Assembly (NCBI GenBank): GCA_005799495.1
Contig: SYGP01000010.1
Location: forward strand, 26,650 to 90,649
Reading direction: 5' to 3'
Origin: Planctomycetia bacterium
GTDB taxonomy: Bacteria; Planctomycetota; Phycisphaerae; Phycisphaerales; SM1A02
DNA: 64,000 nucleotides
Shown here: in pieces, positions 1 through 8,858 of the stretch
How positions within the stretch are numbered: the first letter of the stretch is position 1
Layout: every line of letters starts with the position of its first letter
The notes under the pieces: generated by a model
What the model was told of the DNA's origin: nothing
Seen by the model: only the letters and a program-made list of their open reading frames with translations
Database searches by the model: none
Translations under genes and position numbers: made by a program

Positions 1-2
1 CA

Positions 3-908
3 TCGGTCATCGATTACGCGGGGCTTTATCCGCCTGCGCAACTGGAACCGGCGGTGGTTGTTCGCCATTTCACGGAGGTGATTTCATCGCCGCGCGCGTG
101 GATGCTCGGCCGCCTCGTCTGGCCCGCCGACAAGCTGGACACACTCTCCGAACTTGCGCAGGGGAATGCCCCGCGTGTCGAGCCGCCTTCGACGGAAGGT
201 GCGTGGGCGATCACTTGCGTGCTGTCACCCGCGGGAACCCCAGAGTGCTTGCGCGAACTCGATGCAGTTCATGCGTTCAATGATCGCCAGTCGAGCGAGG
301 GCGAAGCAGCGATGCGCATCGATTCGCTCGAGATGCGAGCGGGCAGCGTGTCCGCCGTCGAACGGCTGGTCACGGCGCTGCCCGATGATGTCTTCCCATA
401 CTTCGAAGTCGCACTCGAGAACGATCCGCGTGGCATGATTGCTGCGCTCGTCGGGGAGGAAGCTGGCGTGAAGTTCCGCACGGGGGGCACGACGCCGCAG
501 GCGCACCCTGCAGCTGGGGATCTTGCCCGCGGGATGCTTGCGGCTGCTGCAGCCGGAGTGCCGTTCAAAGCGACGGCAGGTCTGCACCGAGCCCTCTGTC
601 ATTTCAACCAGGGTGCTGGAGCCAAGCAGTTTGGATTCCTGAATGTGTTCCTTGGCGCTGCCATGGCGCAAGCGCGCCGCATCGACATCGACGGACTCGC
701 TGCATTCCTGACGGTCGAATCCATGGACGACATCGAGTTCAGCGAACGAGCCGTCGCATGGCAGGGCATTCGCGTTTCCCGAGAGGAGATTCTGGATGCG
801 CGGTCACGGCTTGCCCATTCGTTCGGATCATGCTCTTTCGACGAGCCTTGGGATGATCTTGTGGCCATGGAGTTGGTGCGCGCAGTACCGAGTGGGGGCG
901 CAGCGTGA
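3..908 (+). CDS. Hypothetical protein upstream of fumarylacetoacetase (5' partial)
   Basis: The frame is open from base 3 with no stop or convincing start before it, so the N-terminus lies outside the window. The visible 301 residues look like a soluble, Ala/Glu-rich protein without signal peptide or membrane segment, and I recognise no domain. Its TGA overlaps the GTG start of the fumarylacetoacetase gene by 4 bases (GTGA), so the two are almost certainly co-transcribed and translationally coupled. A role linked to aromatic amino-acid breakdown is inferred from this coupling only. Confidence 0.75.
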   Translation, partial: SVIDYAGLYPPAQLEPAVVVRHFTEVISSPRAWMLGRLVWPADKLDTLSELAQGNAPRVEPPSTEGAWAITCVLSPAGTPECLRELDAVHAFNDRQSSEGEAAMRIDSLEMRAGSVSAVERLVTALPDDVFPYFEVALENDPRGMIAALVGEEAGVKFRTGGTTPQAHPAAGDLARGMLAAAAAGVPFKATAGLHRALCHFNQGAGAKQFGFLNVFLGAAMAQARRIDIDGLAAFLTVESMDDIEFSERAVAWQGIRVSREEILDARSRLAHSFGSCSFDEPWDDLVAMELVRAVPSGGAA

Positions 909-2200
909 GTCCATCCATCCGTTCCTCGTGGGTAGAGGGATCTTCAAGCCCGGGCGGGGACTTTCCTCTGCAGAACCTCCCGCTTGGCGTCGTTGCCGCC
1001 GAGGGTCGCGGGCGACGGGTCGGTGTTCGCATCGGCGACTTCGTGGTGGATGTTCGCACGCTCGCAGAATGTGGGCTGCTCGAGCGCCTGGAGCGGCGCA
1101 TCATCGATTCGCTTGCCGGGGAATCACTCGCCCCGTTCATGGCTCTCGGCAAGAGTGCATGGCGCGCCGCCCGCGCCGAGTTCACGCGGCTTCTCTCCGC
1201 CGACTGCGGCGAGCTGCGCGACCATCCCAAGCGCGGCGACATCGTGCTCCCGGAGTGGGGATTGTCCGTTCAGTTGCCGTGTGAGATCGGTGACTACACA
1301 GACTTCTACGCATCGCTCCATCACGCGACCAATGTCGGCAGCATGTTTCGCCCCAACCAGCCGCTGCTTCCGAATTGGAAGCATCTGCCGATCGGCTATC
1401 ACGGGCGTTCAAGCTCCATCGTCCCGAGTGGCACCGCGGTGGTTCGCCCCTGCGGACAGACCGTCGCCAGTGACGATGGTCCGCCATCCTTCGGTCCGAC
1501 AAAGTTGCTCGACTATGAGGTGGAAGTGGGGGCGCTGATCGGAAGGGGGAATGCACTCGGATCACCCATTGCCGTCGCGTCGGCGCTCGACCATGTTTTT
1601 GGACTTGTGCTCCTGAACGACTGGAGTGCGCGAGATGTACAGAAGTGGGAGTACCAGCCTCTCGGACCGTTCCTGGCGAAGAACTTCGCTTCGACGCTTT
1701 CGGGCTGGGTGGTGTCTCTCGATGCGCTCGAGCCATTTCGCATTCCGCTTCCAGCGCGCGCCGACGGCGATCCGCAGCCGCTGCCCTACCTGCGTGGCGA
1801 GGGTGATGTCTTGTTCGACATCCAACTCGAACTGCTGGTGGCGAGCGCTGCGATGCGCGAGAGGAAGATGCCAGCGTGCCGCGTCAGCCTAGGCAACTAC
1901 CGCGACATGTATTGGTCGGTGGCGCAGATGGTCGCCCATCACACGAGTGGTGGCTGCAACCTTCGAACGGGCGATCTGCTCGCGAGCGGAACCGTGTCGG
2001 GTTCGGATCCACTCTCGCGCGGCTGCTTGCTCGAGCGCACATGGCGGGGGACGCAGCCGATCACCCTCTCCGATGGCAGTGAGCGCAAGTTCCTTCAGGA
2101 TGGCGATGAGGTCATCCTGCGTGCATGGTGCGAACGCCCGGGCGCTGCGCGCATCGGATTTGGGGAATGCCGCGGCATCGTGCTGCCTGCACGAACGTGA
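905..2200 (+). CDS. fahA: Fumarylacetoacetase
   Basis: Hydrolyses fumarylacetoacetate to fumarate and acetoacetate, the last step of tyrosine/homogentisate catabolism in the cytoplasm. At 431 aa it has normal family length. An N-terminal SH3-like domain is followed by the FAH fold. Compared with the human enzyme, the metal ligands correspond to D133 (DYTDFYAS), E205 and E207 (YEVEVG) and D239 (NDWSARD). H140 matches the catalytic histidine and the lysine in FLAKNF is also kept. The GTG start overlaps the upstream stop (GTGA). The other pathway enzymes, homogentisate dioxygenase and 4-hydroxyphenylpyruvate dioxygenase, lie nearby on the opposite strand. Confidence 0.96.
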   Translation: MSPSIRSSWVEGSSSPGGDFPLQNLPLGVVAAEGRGRRVGVRIGDFVVDVRTLAECGLLERLERRIIDSLAGESLAPFMALGKSAWRAARAEFTRLLSADCGELRDHPKRGDIVLPEWGLSVQLPCEIGDYTDFYASLHHATNVGSMFRPNQPLLPNWKHLPIGYHGRSSSIVPSGTAVVRPCGQTVASDDGPPSFGPTKLLDYEVEVGALIGRGNALGSPIAVASALDHVFGLVLLNDWSARDVQKWEYQPLGPFLAKNFASTLSGWVVSLDALEPFRIPLPARADGDPQPLPYLRGEGDVLFDIQLELLVASAAMRERKMPACRVSLGNYRDMYWSVAQMVAHHTSGGCNLRTGDLLASGTVSGSDPLSRGCLLERTWRGTQPITLSDGSERKFLQDGDEVILRAWCERPGAARIGFGECRGIVLPART

Positions 2201-2212
2201 TTCCCGCTTGGT

Positions 2213-2797
2213 TCAGCGGGGCGGGGGCACCGTGCGGTTCTGATTCAGATGGCCGAGCAACCGCTTTCGGTCGATCGGGATCTTCACGCCAGGCTTGATT
2301 TTCAACGCATCGTTGGTCCCCGCCGGCGTTTCGATCGCGAACTGAACCCCGGGCCCGCTGTTGTAGCGCTTCAGCCGCGACTCATAGGTGGCATTCGACT
2401 CGCCATCCTGCCGCGGCGCCTCCTTCTTCATGGTGTACACCGACACGACGGTGCCATCCGACGCGAGATAGGCGATATCGATGTCGACGAAGCAGTCAAT
2501 CATCCAGAAGAATCGCTCATTGCCGGCGGGAAAGACGAACACCATGCCCGTGTTCTTTGGAATCTCCGTGCGTTTGGAGAGGCCTTTCGCAATCGACTGT
2601 TCGGTCGCCGCAACTTCGAGGTCGAACGACTCGCCGCCGAGCATGATGCGTTCCACTGGGAGTCCACTTGCCGCCTTGGCTGGAGGTGTCTCGGCAGGTT
2701 TCGCTTGGGGGATGGACATGGTGGCTGCCAGTGCAACACAGCCGACGACGGTGACTTTCGCAGCGATGATGAGCTTGATGATCGTGGCTTTACGCAT
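2213..2797 (-). CDS. DUF192 family exported protein
   Basis: 194 aa starting at MRKATIIK, with an N-terminal hydrophobic segment (about residues 5-27) that can act as a signal or anchor. This is followed by a DUF192 domain. The family pattern is visible as GLSKRTEIPKNTGMVF, then FFWMIDCFVDIDIAYL, then a 'DGTVVSV' strand. DUF192 proteins are small periplasmic or exported beta proteins of unknown function. The frame is open further upstream into hmgA, but the hydrophobic N-terminus fixes the likely start. The gene follows hmgA by 17 bases in the same direction, so the two may share a transcript. It ends 12 bases from the convergent fahA. Confidence 0.85.
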   Translation of the reverse strand: MRKATIIKLIIAAKVTVVGCVALAATMSIPQAKPAETPPAKAASGLPVERIMLGGESFDLEVAATEQSIAKGLSKRTEIPKNTGMVFVFPAGNERFFWMIDCFVDIDIAYLASDGTVVSVYTMKKEAPRQDGESNATYESRLKRYNSGPGVQFAIETPAGTNDALKIKPGVKIPIDRKRLLGHLNQNRTVPPPR

Positions 2798-2814
2798 CCC
2801 GACTGTCTCTTGGG

Positions 2815-4047
2815 TCAGTCCCAGGTATTGACCTTCTTGCCGTTGGGCTTCGCTGCCGCTTCGGTGGCATGCTGCTCCCAACTCATCGGATAGTTGCTGT
2901 CGTCCAGTTCAAGTGCGGCCTTCGTCGGGTACAGCGGTCGGAATGTGTCGCACATCACAGCCAGCTCGTCCGTGCGTGTCGCGCCAATCGACGCTTCCAC
3001 GGTTCCAGGATGCGGTCCATGTGGAATGCCCTGTGGGTGAAGCGTCAGCGAGGATGCCTCGATTCCGCGCCGCGCCTTGTAGTTGCCTTCGACGTAATAC
3101 AGGACCTCATCGGAGTCGAGGTTGGAATGGTTGTAGGGCACGACAATCGCCTGCGGGTGGAAGTCAAGCAAACGCGGGCAGAACGAGCAGATGACGAAGT
3201 TGTGCCCCTCGAATGTCTGATGGGTGGGCGGTGGCAGGTGATGCTTTCCAACAATGGGGCTGAAGTCGTCGATGTTGAAGATGTATGGGTAATAGCAGCC
3301 ATCCCATCCAACGACATCGAGCGGGTGGTACGAATAGTTGTAGCTGTGCACCAAGCCCCGCGACTTGATGCGGACTTCAAAGGAACCGCGCTCGTCATGA
3401 GTCAGCGGAAGTTCGGGGATGCGCAAGTCACGCTCGCAGTAGGGCGCATGCTCGAGGAACTGCGAAGTCTGCTTCGACAGATATCTCGGCGGCGGCAGGA
3501 TGTGCGATCCGTTGACCGACTCCATCATCAGATACCGCGGATCGGGCGAGCCGTCACGAACCTTGTCGAACACCATCTGGTAGATGGTGCCCTTCGGTAT
3601 CACGATGTAATCCTTCGGCTTGAAGTGCAGAGTGCCGAACGCAGTGAAGACCGTTCCAGACCCGTGATGGATGAAGATGCACTCGTCGCCCGTTCCGCTC
3701 TTGTACCAGTACTCCATCGGCTCAGCGGGAACGCACACGGACATCTCGACATCCTCATTGCCGAAGAGCACCACACGCCCCGTCACCGGATCGCCCTTGG
3801 GTGGCATCAGTGCGCTGCGGACATGGCGCATTCGCATGACTTCCCGTTCGACGTACTCGACCCGCGCCGCGTACACGGGCTTCCATCCGGTGACCTGCGT
3901 CGGGGGATGGATGTGATAGATCGTGGAGGTCGGGCCGACGAACCCCTCGGTTCCGAAGACTTCCTCGCTGTACAACCCGCCATCCGGGCGGCGGAACTGG
4001 ATGTGACGCTTCGGTGGGAGCTGCCCTAGTCGTGTGTAGAACGCCAT
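2815..4047 (-). CDS. hmgA: Homogentisate 1,2-dioxygenase
   Basis: Opens the aromatic ring of homogentisate to maleylacetoacetate. The protein is 410 aa from MAFYTRLGQL; the frame stays open another 213 codons upstream, but that stretch is antisense to the RluA gene and not homologous. It is a two-cupin protein. The probable Fe(II) ligands are H307 (PYNHSN), E314 (DSDEVLYY) and H343 (IPHGPHPG). The H-to-E spacing is 7 rather than the 6 I recall for the human enzyme. It belongs to the shorter bacterial branch of the family. The start lies 42 bases from the divergent pseudouridine synthase. Confidence 0.93.
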   Translation of the reverse strand: MAFYTRLGQLPPKRHIQFRRPDGGLYSEEVFGTEGFVGPTSTIYHIHPPTQVTGWKPVYAARVEYVEREVMRMRHVRSALMPPKGDPVTGRVVLFGNEDVEMSVCVPAEPMEYWYKSGTGDECIFIHHGSGTVFTAFGTLHFKPKDYIVIPKGTIYQMVFDKVRDGSPDPRYLMMESVNGSHILPPPRYLSKQTSQFLEHAPYCERDLRIPELPLTHDERGSFEVRIKSRGLVHSYNYSYHPLDVVGWDGCYYPYIFNIDDFSPIVGKHHLPPPTHQTFEGHNFVICSFCPRLLDFHPQAIVVPYNHSNLDSDEVLYYVEGNYKARRGIEASSLTLHPQGIPHGPHPGTVEASIGATRTDELAVMCDTFRPLYPTKAALELDDSNYPMSWEQHATEAAAKPNGKKVNTWD

Positions 4048-4089
4048 CGGGGCATTGTACGAGGCTGGTCCGCGTAGGCTCCACACACT

Positions 4090-4827
4090 GTGGATCACTC
4101 CACGGAACAATCCTCCGTCAACGACTCGACCACGTGCGACAGTGTGCCGCGCGTGCTTCAGGAGTGTGAGCAATGGATGGTGCTTCACAAGCCGGCAGGA
4201 TGGCACAGCGTGACGGTGCGGCGCAGCAGTGGTGGCGAGGTGCTGTCGAGTTGGCTTGCGGCGCAGCATCCGCCACAGGCGTACCTGCCCGACGCAGGGC
4301 TTGTTCAACGCCTCGACCACTGCACGAGTGGCTGCGTGATCGCGGCAAAGAACGAGTCGATGCACAGGGTTCTTCGTGACGCGGTCTCGGATCGAGGCGA
4401 GCGATCGATTGCGAAGGTCTATCTCGCACTGGTGAAGCGCGGGTTGGAACCGCAGGGACGATTTGAACTTGTGTTTTCGAGCCGGCACAAGGGATCGGCC
4501 AAGGTGACCGTTCGCCGCGATGGTGACGGTGAGCGTGGCGAGTGTCGGTGGCGAGTGGTTCGGGCGAGCGCGAGCGGCGATACCGATTCCACGCGGACCG
4601 CAGCAGCATTCGATCTGATCGAAATTCAACTGCAAGGGCCGGGTCGCCGGCACCAGATCCGTGCGGGGATGGCGTTCCTCGGACACCCGCTCGCTGGCGA
4701 CTCGTTGTACCGAGGAGAATCACTCAGTCCACCGTGGTGCGGCGGCTGTTTTGCACTCCATGCATGGCGCGTCACGGTCGACGGTGTGCTGGTGGAAAGC
4801 CCTCCCCCGGCGTGGGCGAAGGGTTGA
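4090..4827 (+). CDS. RluA-family pseudouridine synthase
   Basis: Predicted to isomerise uridine to pseudouridine in rRNA or tRNA. The 245-aa protein has the catalytic motif as QRLDHCTSGCVIAAK near residue 75, with the invariant RLD aspartate; the usual RLDxxTSG reads RLDHCTSG. A late motif, LQGPGRRHQIRAGMAFLGHP, is typical of the RluA branch. There is no S4 domain, so it is a minimal catalytic protein and the target base cannot be assigned. A GTG start is used. It is divergent from hmgA and abuts the convergent coiled-coil gene with no gap: the two stop codons sit side by side as tgatca. Confidence 0.88.
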   Translation: MDHSTEQSSVNDSTTCDSVPRVLQECEQWMVLHKPAGWHSVTVRRSSGGEVLSSWLAAQHPPQAYLPDAGLVQRLDHCTSGCVIAAKNESMHRVLRDAVSDRGERSIAKVYLALVKRGLEPQGRFELVFSSRHKGSAKVTVRRDGDGERGECRWRVVRASASGDTDSTRTAAAFDLIEIQLQGPGRRHQIRAGMAFLGHPLAGDSLYRGESLSPPWCGGCFALHAWRVTVDGVLVESPPPAWAKG

Positions 4828-7059
4828 TCAGTCGGCTGAATCCTTGGTGGCAGGGGACCACGGCGGCAACTGAAGTGCACGCCGAACTTCCTCGTCAGGG
4901 AATGCCACAAGGACAAGCTTGTGCGGGTTGGAGCGATCATCGCCGCCGTTGTGGAAAGGCAGGGAGAAGCGCCCACCTGTCCGAAGATCGTCGATGGTGA
5001 CTTCACCTGTTCCTCGAAAGCGCGAGGAGGGATCATCGCAACCGAAGTTCCCGCGAACGGACAGCATGAGCGTCGTATCGCGCGGCAAGGTGAAGTGCTG
5101 CTCGAAGGGTCCCGACATGTTCAACAGCGATGCACTCTCGGGTGCCACGGGGCCGAGCCGATACACGCGGACCTCATCGCCCATGGCGATTGTGAGATCG
5201 GTTTGGGGTCGCGACCAGTCGCATGGCACGGCGCCCCACTCGATGCTCTCCACCTGAAGGGTGACAGGCGGCTGCTTCATCGCTTCGAGGACTGCCTCGA
5301 TCTCTGCGCGCATCGGCGGCTGCACACCTCGCGTTCGACTCGAATCGAGATACCACCGTGCGGCGTCCTCAAACTCGGAAGCCGGCGCGCCAGTCATGGG
5401 ACGGAGCGAGTCGTAGAGGAAACTGTCCTCCATCGCCAGAACGGTTGGCCAGACGTTCGCAGCCTGCGCAGCAAAATCTGGTGCGAGTCGAGCGATGGAT
5501 TCGCTCTCGAGGCACGAACGAAGCTGGGTAGCGGTGTCTCGGATGGCCCCCGGCTTGGCGAGCGCCTCCGACAGCCAATCGCGCAGGACTGCGGAGAGAG
5601 CCGTCTTCAGGATCACGATCTCCTCACCCTGCTCCTCGGTTTCGGGTTGCGCAGAATCCAGTTCAGACGCTGCACCGCTCAGATCATTCGCGTCCAAGGC
5701 GGCAGCGAATGCCTCGAAGCGGGCCGCGCACGCGGTGGCACGCGCGAGCGATGCCTCGCGCTCAGCCTTCTCGATCACCAGTTCTTCGGTTCGAGTTCGC
5801 ACGCGTGCCTCGAGGTCCACGATGGCGCTTCGAACAACCGGAAGGTCCGACGAGGGAGGCGTTTCGCCGGCGAGAGGTTGCAGGGCGGCAAGAAGGCTCT
5901 CCAGGTCATTCGCGTCCTCGACGGTCTGCATCCAGCCCTGCACCCACGCCAAGGCCGCGTCGCGCGCGGCGAGCTCGGTGCGTGCTTGGTCAACTGCATT
6001 CTGTGCATCGACTCTCGGCTGCAAACAGGATCGAAATCGCGAATCGGACTGCTCGAACACCACGGCATCGAGTCGATCTGCCAACTCCTGGACAGCCGAA
6101 GCCGCTGCGGCTTCTCGGTCGAGAGCTGTTGCGCTTGCTTGAATCTCGGAGAGATCGTTCAGGATGGAGTCGCGGCGTTCAAGCACTGCGCGCGCAGCCG
6201 CCATGGCCCGCTTGGCGGCTTGCCTGGCTTGGGCAATCTCCGGAGGACGACGGTCGATCGGGGTGGCTGCATCGATCTCAGCCTCGAGCGCTGCGAGGCG
6301 CTCGATCGAATCCACGGCGCCCGACGATTGTGTGGCCTGTGCAAAGATGGTGACCGCCTGCGACTGCATTTGCATCAAGTGGTCGAGTGCCGAATCCAGC
6401 CTTGCTTGCGTCGCTGTGATCGCTTCTTGTCCGACTCCACCAGCGCTGTCGTGGGGCAGAGGCGGGGTCTCCAACTCTGCTTTGGCTGCCTCGATCTGTG
6501 CTATGGTCCGGTCGTTGGCGGTCAGTTCTTCCTCGAGCCTTGCCATGCGTTCGCGCCACCAGGCACGGTTGGCGCTCCGTTGATTGAGCAGCCCGGTGAG
6601 CTCACCCGCCTCCGCGGTCAGTCGTCGGATGTCATCCGCTGCAATGATGCGAACAACAACGCGGTCCCACCACTCGGCGGAGTCGATCGCGCTGATACGC
6701 GAAGCGAGGTCCCGGGCCTGTTGACGCTCGGGACCATCCTCGAGTGCACCGCTCGTCTTCTCCGCAGCGTCTCGAGCAGAGATCAGGCCTGCGCTGATTC
6801 CATCCAGTTCGCTTCGGTCCTGTGTAAACGCCCAGCCAAGCCATCCGAGCGGCAACGCCACCATGACGAGGACGGCTGCCATGAGAAGCAGTACGGTGCG
6901 ATTTCGGCGCGGCGCTGCGGACGGGACGAACGTTGATGGTTCGTCGGATCCATCCTTGCTCGAATCCCTCCTCGCTTCCAACACCGGCTCGTCGATCTCG
7001 GGGAGATCGATTTCGAGATTGAGGTCATCTGGATTCGTGGAGGGATCCTGCTCTGCCAT
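4828..7059 (-). CDS. Coiled-coil single-pass membrane protein of unknown function
   Basis: 743 aa. An acidic N-terminal tail (residues 1-50) is followed by one strong membrane segment (about 53-77, LLLMAAVLVMVALPLGWLGW). A long Ala/Glu/Arg-rich stretch to about residue 560 has heptad character and predicts extended coiled coils. A C-terminal domain (about 600-743) looks beta-rich and ends with a Pro-rich tail. Topology is probably cytoplasmic N-terminus with a large external part. I recognise no named family. The start is 34 bases downstream of the hppD stop on the same strand, so it may be the second gene of that transcript. Confidence 0.85.
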   Translation of the reverse strand: MAEQDPSTNPDDLNLEIDLPEIDEPVLEARRDSSKDGSDEPSTFVPSAAPRRNRTVLLLMAAVLVMVALPLGWLGWAFTQDRSELDGISAGLISARDAAEKTSGALEDGPERQQARDLASRISAIDSAEWWDRVVVRIIAADDIRRLTAEAGELTGLLNQRSANRAWWRERMARLEEELTANDRTIAQIEAAKAELETPPLPHDSAGGVGQEAITATQARLDSALDHLMQMQSQAVTIFAQATQSSGAVDSIERLAALEAEIDAATPIDRRPPEIAQARQAAKRAMAAARAVLERRDSILNDLSEIQASATALDREAAAASAVQELADRLDAVVFEQSDSRFRSCLQPRVDAQNAVDQARTELAARDAALAWVQGWMQTVEDANDLESLLAALQPLAGETPPSSDLPVVRSAIVDLEARVRTRTEELVIEKAEREASLARATACAARFEAFAAALDANDLSGAASELDSAQPETEEQGEEIVILKTALSAVLRDWLSEALAKPGAIRDTATQLRSCLESESIARLAPDFAAQAANVWPTVLAMEDSFLYDSLRPMTGAPASEFEDAARWYLDSSRTRGVQPPMRAEIEAVLEAMKQPPVTLQVESIEWGAVPCDWSRPQTDLTIAMGDEVRVYRLGPVAPESASLLNMSGPFEQHFTLPRDTTLMLSVRGNFGCDDPSSRFRGTGEVTIDDLRTGGRFSLPFHNGGDDRSNPHKLVLVAFPDEEVRRALQLPPWSPATKDSAD

Positions 7060-7092
7060 GCTGTGCGCGAGAGTAGTCGCTCTTCACCGAAA

Positions 7093-8295
7093 TCACATAT
7101 TGCCGCGGCGTTCCTGCTCTGCTTCAAGTGCCTGAAAGAGCGCCTTGAAGTTGCCCTTGCCGAATGACTGGCTGCCACGACGGCAGATAATCTCGAAGAA
7201 CAACGTCGGACGATCCTGCAAGGGCTTGGTGAAGAGTTGCAGCAGGTACCCCTCTTCGTCGGCGTCCACCAAGATGCCCAAGTCGCGGACGCGCTGGTGC
7301 TCTTCCTTCACCGCCTCGTGGCCGTGCTTTTTCAGCATGCCGTTCACACGCTCCCACACCGACTCATAATACGTCTCAGGGATGGCGAGGAAATCGACAC
7401 CGCGACTGCGAAGCTCGGCAACGCTGCGGAGTTCATCATCGGTCCGCAGAGCCAAGTGCTGGATACCCGGAGTCATGTTGTGCCATTCCAAATACTCCTG
7501 GATTTGGCTCTTTCGCTTGCCCTCGGCGGGCTCATTGATCGGCATCTTGATCAAGTGGTTTCCAGAGGCCATCACCTTGCTCATCAGCGCGGAATAGTCC
7601 GTGGCGATGTCCTTGTCGTCGAAGTGCTTGAACATCGAAAAGCCAAGGACATCCTCGTACCACTTGACCCACTCGTTCATCTTGCCAAGTTCCACGTTTC
7701 CCACGCAGTGATCGACGAACTTCAGTCCGCAGGGATGCTGCCGGTTGAACTCGTTCAGAGCGAAGCCTTCGACACGGCGAAACCCAGGAGCAAAGAGTCC
7801 ACCCTGCTTGAGGGCGGGGAGGTCGAATGATCCGCGACGGCTCACGAAGGAATGCACGACACGCCCATAGGTACGGATACCCGCCATCGTCACGGACCCG
7901 CTGCCGTCCGTCACGGTCCGCGGCTCATACGCCGACTTTCCGCCATTTCGGACGGCCTGCTCCCATGCGCGCTCGGCGTCGAAGACGGTGAGCGCAATGT
8001 CCTTGATGCCGTCGCCGTACAACTTGACTTCTTCGGCCGACGGATGCGTCGGGATGAGCGGTGTCTCAAGCAGCAGGCGGATGTTGCCCTGTGTCAGCAG
8101 ATACTGGGCGCTTTCACGCGACCCCGTCGTGAGGTCGGCGATCTGCTCCACCTGAAAGCCAAAAGCGTTTGCGTAGAAGAATGCCGCTTGCTTCGCGTTG
8201 GCGACATAGAAGCGGACATGGTCCACATCGATGAGCGTGAGTGGATCGGTCGCGGCCGCCGTGGCGGACGGGGAATGAGTACTGAGAGAGGCCAT
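7093..8295 (-). CDS. hppD: 4-hydroxyphenylpyruvate dioxygenase
   Basis: Converts 4-hydroxyphenylpyruvate to homogentisate, the substrate of the nearby hmgA product. The 400-aa protein is a two-domain vicinal-oxygen-chelate protein. The Fe(II) ligands are H196 (VDHCVGNV), H280 (IQHLALRT) and E368 (LFFEIICRR). The C-terminal SFGKGNFKALFQALE helix that closes the active site is intact. With fahA and hmgA this gives three of the four enzymes from 4-hydroxyphenylpyruvate to fumarate and acetoacetate; maleylacetoacetate isomerase is not seen in the window. Confidence 0.96.
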   Translation of the reverse strand: MASLSTHSPSATAAATDPLTLIDVDHVRFYVANAKQAAFFYANAFGFQVEQIADLTTGSRESAQYLLTQGNIRLLLETPLIPTHPSAEEVKLYGDGIKDIALTVFDAERAWEQAVRNGGKSAYEPRTVTDGSGSVTMAGIRTYGRVVHSFVSRRGSFDLPALKQGGLFAPGFRRVEGFALNEFNRQHPCGLKFVDHCVGNVELGKMNEWVKWYEDVLGFSMFKHFDDKDIATDYSALMSKVMASGNHLIKMPINEPAEGKRKSQIQEYLEWHNMTPGIQHLALRTDDELRSVAELRSRGVDFLAIPETYYESVWERVNGMLKKHGHEAVKEEHQRVRDLGILVDADEEGYLLQLFTKPLQDRPTLFFEIICRRGSQSFGKGNFKALFQALEAEQERRGNM

Positions 8296-8321
8296 GCGGA
8301 AATGCTATCCTCGCTCCCCGC

Positions 8322-8480
8322 ATGAAAGCGACTCAGCCATCGTCCAATGTTGCCCGCAAACTCGGAATCATTGTGGGGGTTCTGTTGATGGTGGTAGCCG
8401 TGTTCGTGGTGGTCATGTGCACGGCGGGCGATGCAAAGCCCCTCGAATCGCCGCAGGGCTTCCCGGCACCCAACAACTGA
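8322..8480 (+). CDS. Small single-pass membrane protein
   Basis: A 52-codon reading frame, ATG 8322 to TGA 8480, that starts 26 bases from the divergent hppD start. It encodes a short polar N-terminus, a clear membrane segment (about residues 14-33, LGIIVGVLLMVVAVFVVVM) and a short tail ending FPAPNN. It has no recognisable family. It precedes the GroES-like gene by 42 bases on the same strand. The hydrophobic block and its position at the head of a forward-strand gene run make it plausible. Confidence 0.5.
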   Translation: MKATQPSSNVARKLGIIVGVLLMVVAVFVVVMCTAGDAKPLESPQGFPAPNN

Positions 8481-8522
8481 ATCCCCAAGCGATGCGGCGG
8501 CTGAAGCGAGGAGTGTGATGCG

Positions 8523-8858
8523 TTGACACAGCGTCCGAAAGAAGGAAGCAAGCGTCTCGAAACGGTGGAGCCCGTCGGCAAACGGGTCCTCATACGCAAG
8601 GATGAGGACAAGAAAGTCACGAAGGTCGGCATTCACCTTCCCGACAAGATGGAGATCCCGACCTTGACGGGACGCTTGGTCGCCGTGAGCGCGCAGGTTG
8701 AACGAGATCCTGATTATTCCGTCGAGCGCTATGACCGTGTGCTGTTTCACCCCAAGCACGCAATCCCCGTGGATTTCGAGGGTGACAATCGCTTGTATGT
8801 GGTCCCCATCGAGGATGTCGTCGCCGTGTTTCGTCCAGCCCCGGCGGCGGGAGAGTGA
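8523..8858 (+). CDS. GroES-like (chaperonin-10 fold) protein
   Basis: 111 aa. The pattern VGKRVLIRKDED, then GIHLPD, then TGRLVAVS, then YDRVLFHPKHA, then YVVPIEDVVAVF follows the beta-barrel core of co-chaperonin GroES. The sequence is divergent, with an extra N-terminal tail, and there is no groEL beside it. It could be a paralogue with a specialised role. The start is TTG at 8523, supported by a GAGGAG element ending 10 bases before it; the nearby ATG at 8518 runs straight into a stop. The gene overlaps the aroA start. Confidence 0.75.
   Translation: MTQRPKEGSKRLETVEPVGKRVLIRKDEDKKVTKVGIHLPDKMEIPTLTGRLVAVSAQVERDPDYSVERYDRVLFHPKHAIPVDFEGDNRLYVVPIEDVVAVFRPAPAAGE

Noticed and set aside
4048..4686. 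N-terminal extension of homogentisate dioxygenase by 213 codons
   Set aside because: Antisense to the pseudouridine synthase and without similarity to the family; MAFYTRLGQL is the natural start.
4921..6936. 671-codon open frame on the plus strand
   Set aside because: It is exactly antisense to the coiled-coil membrane protein gene, is rich in Arg/Cys/His without any motif, and comes from the codon bias of the real gene.
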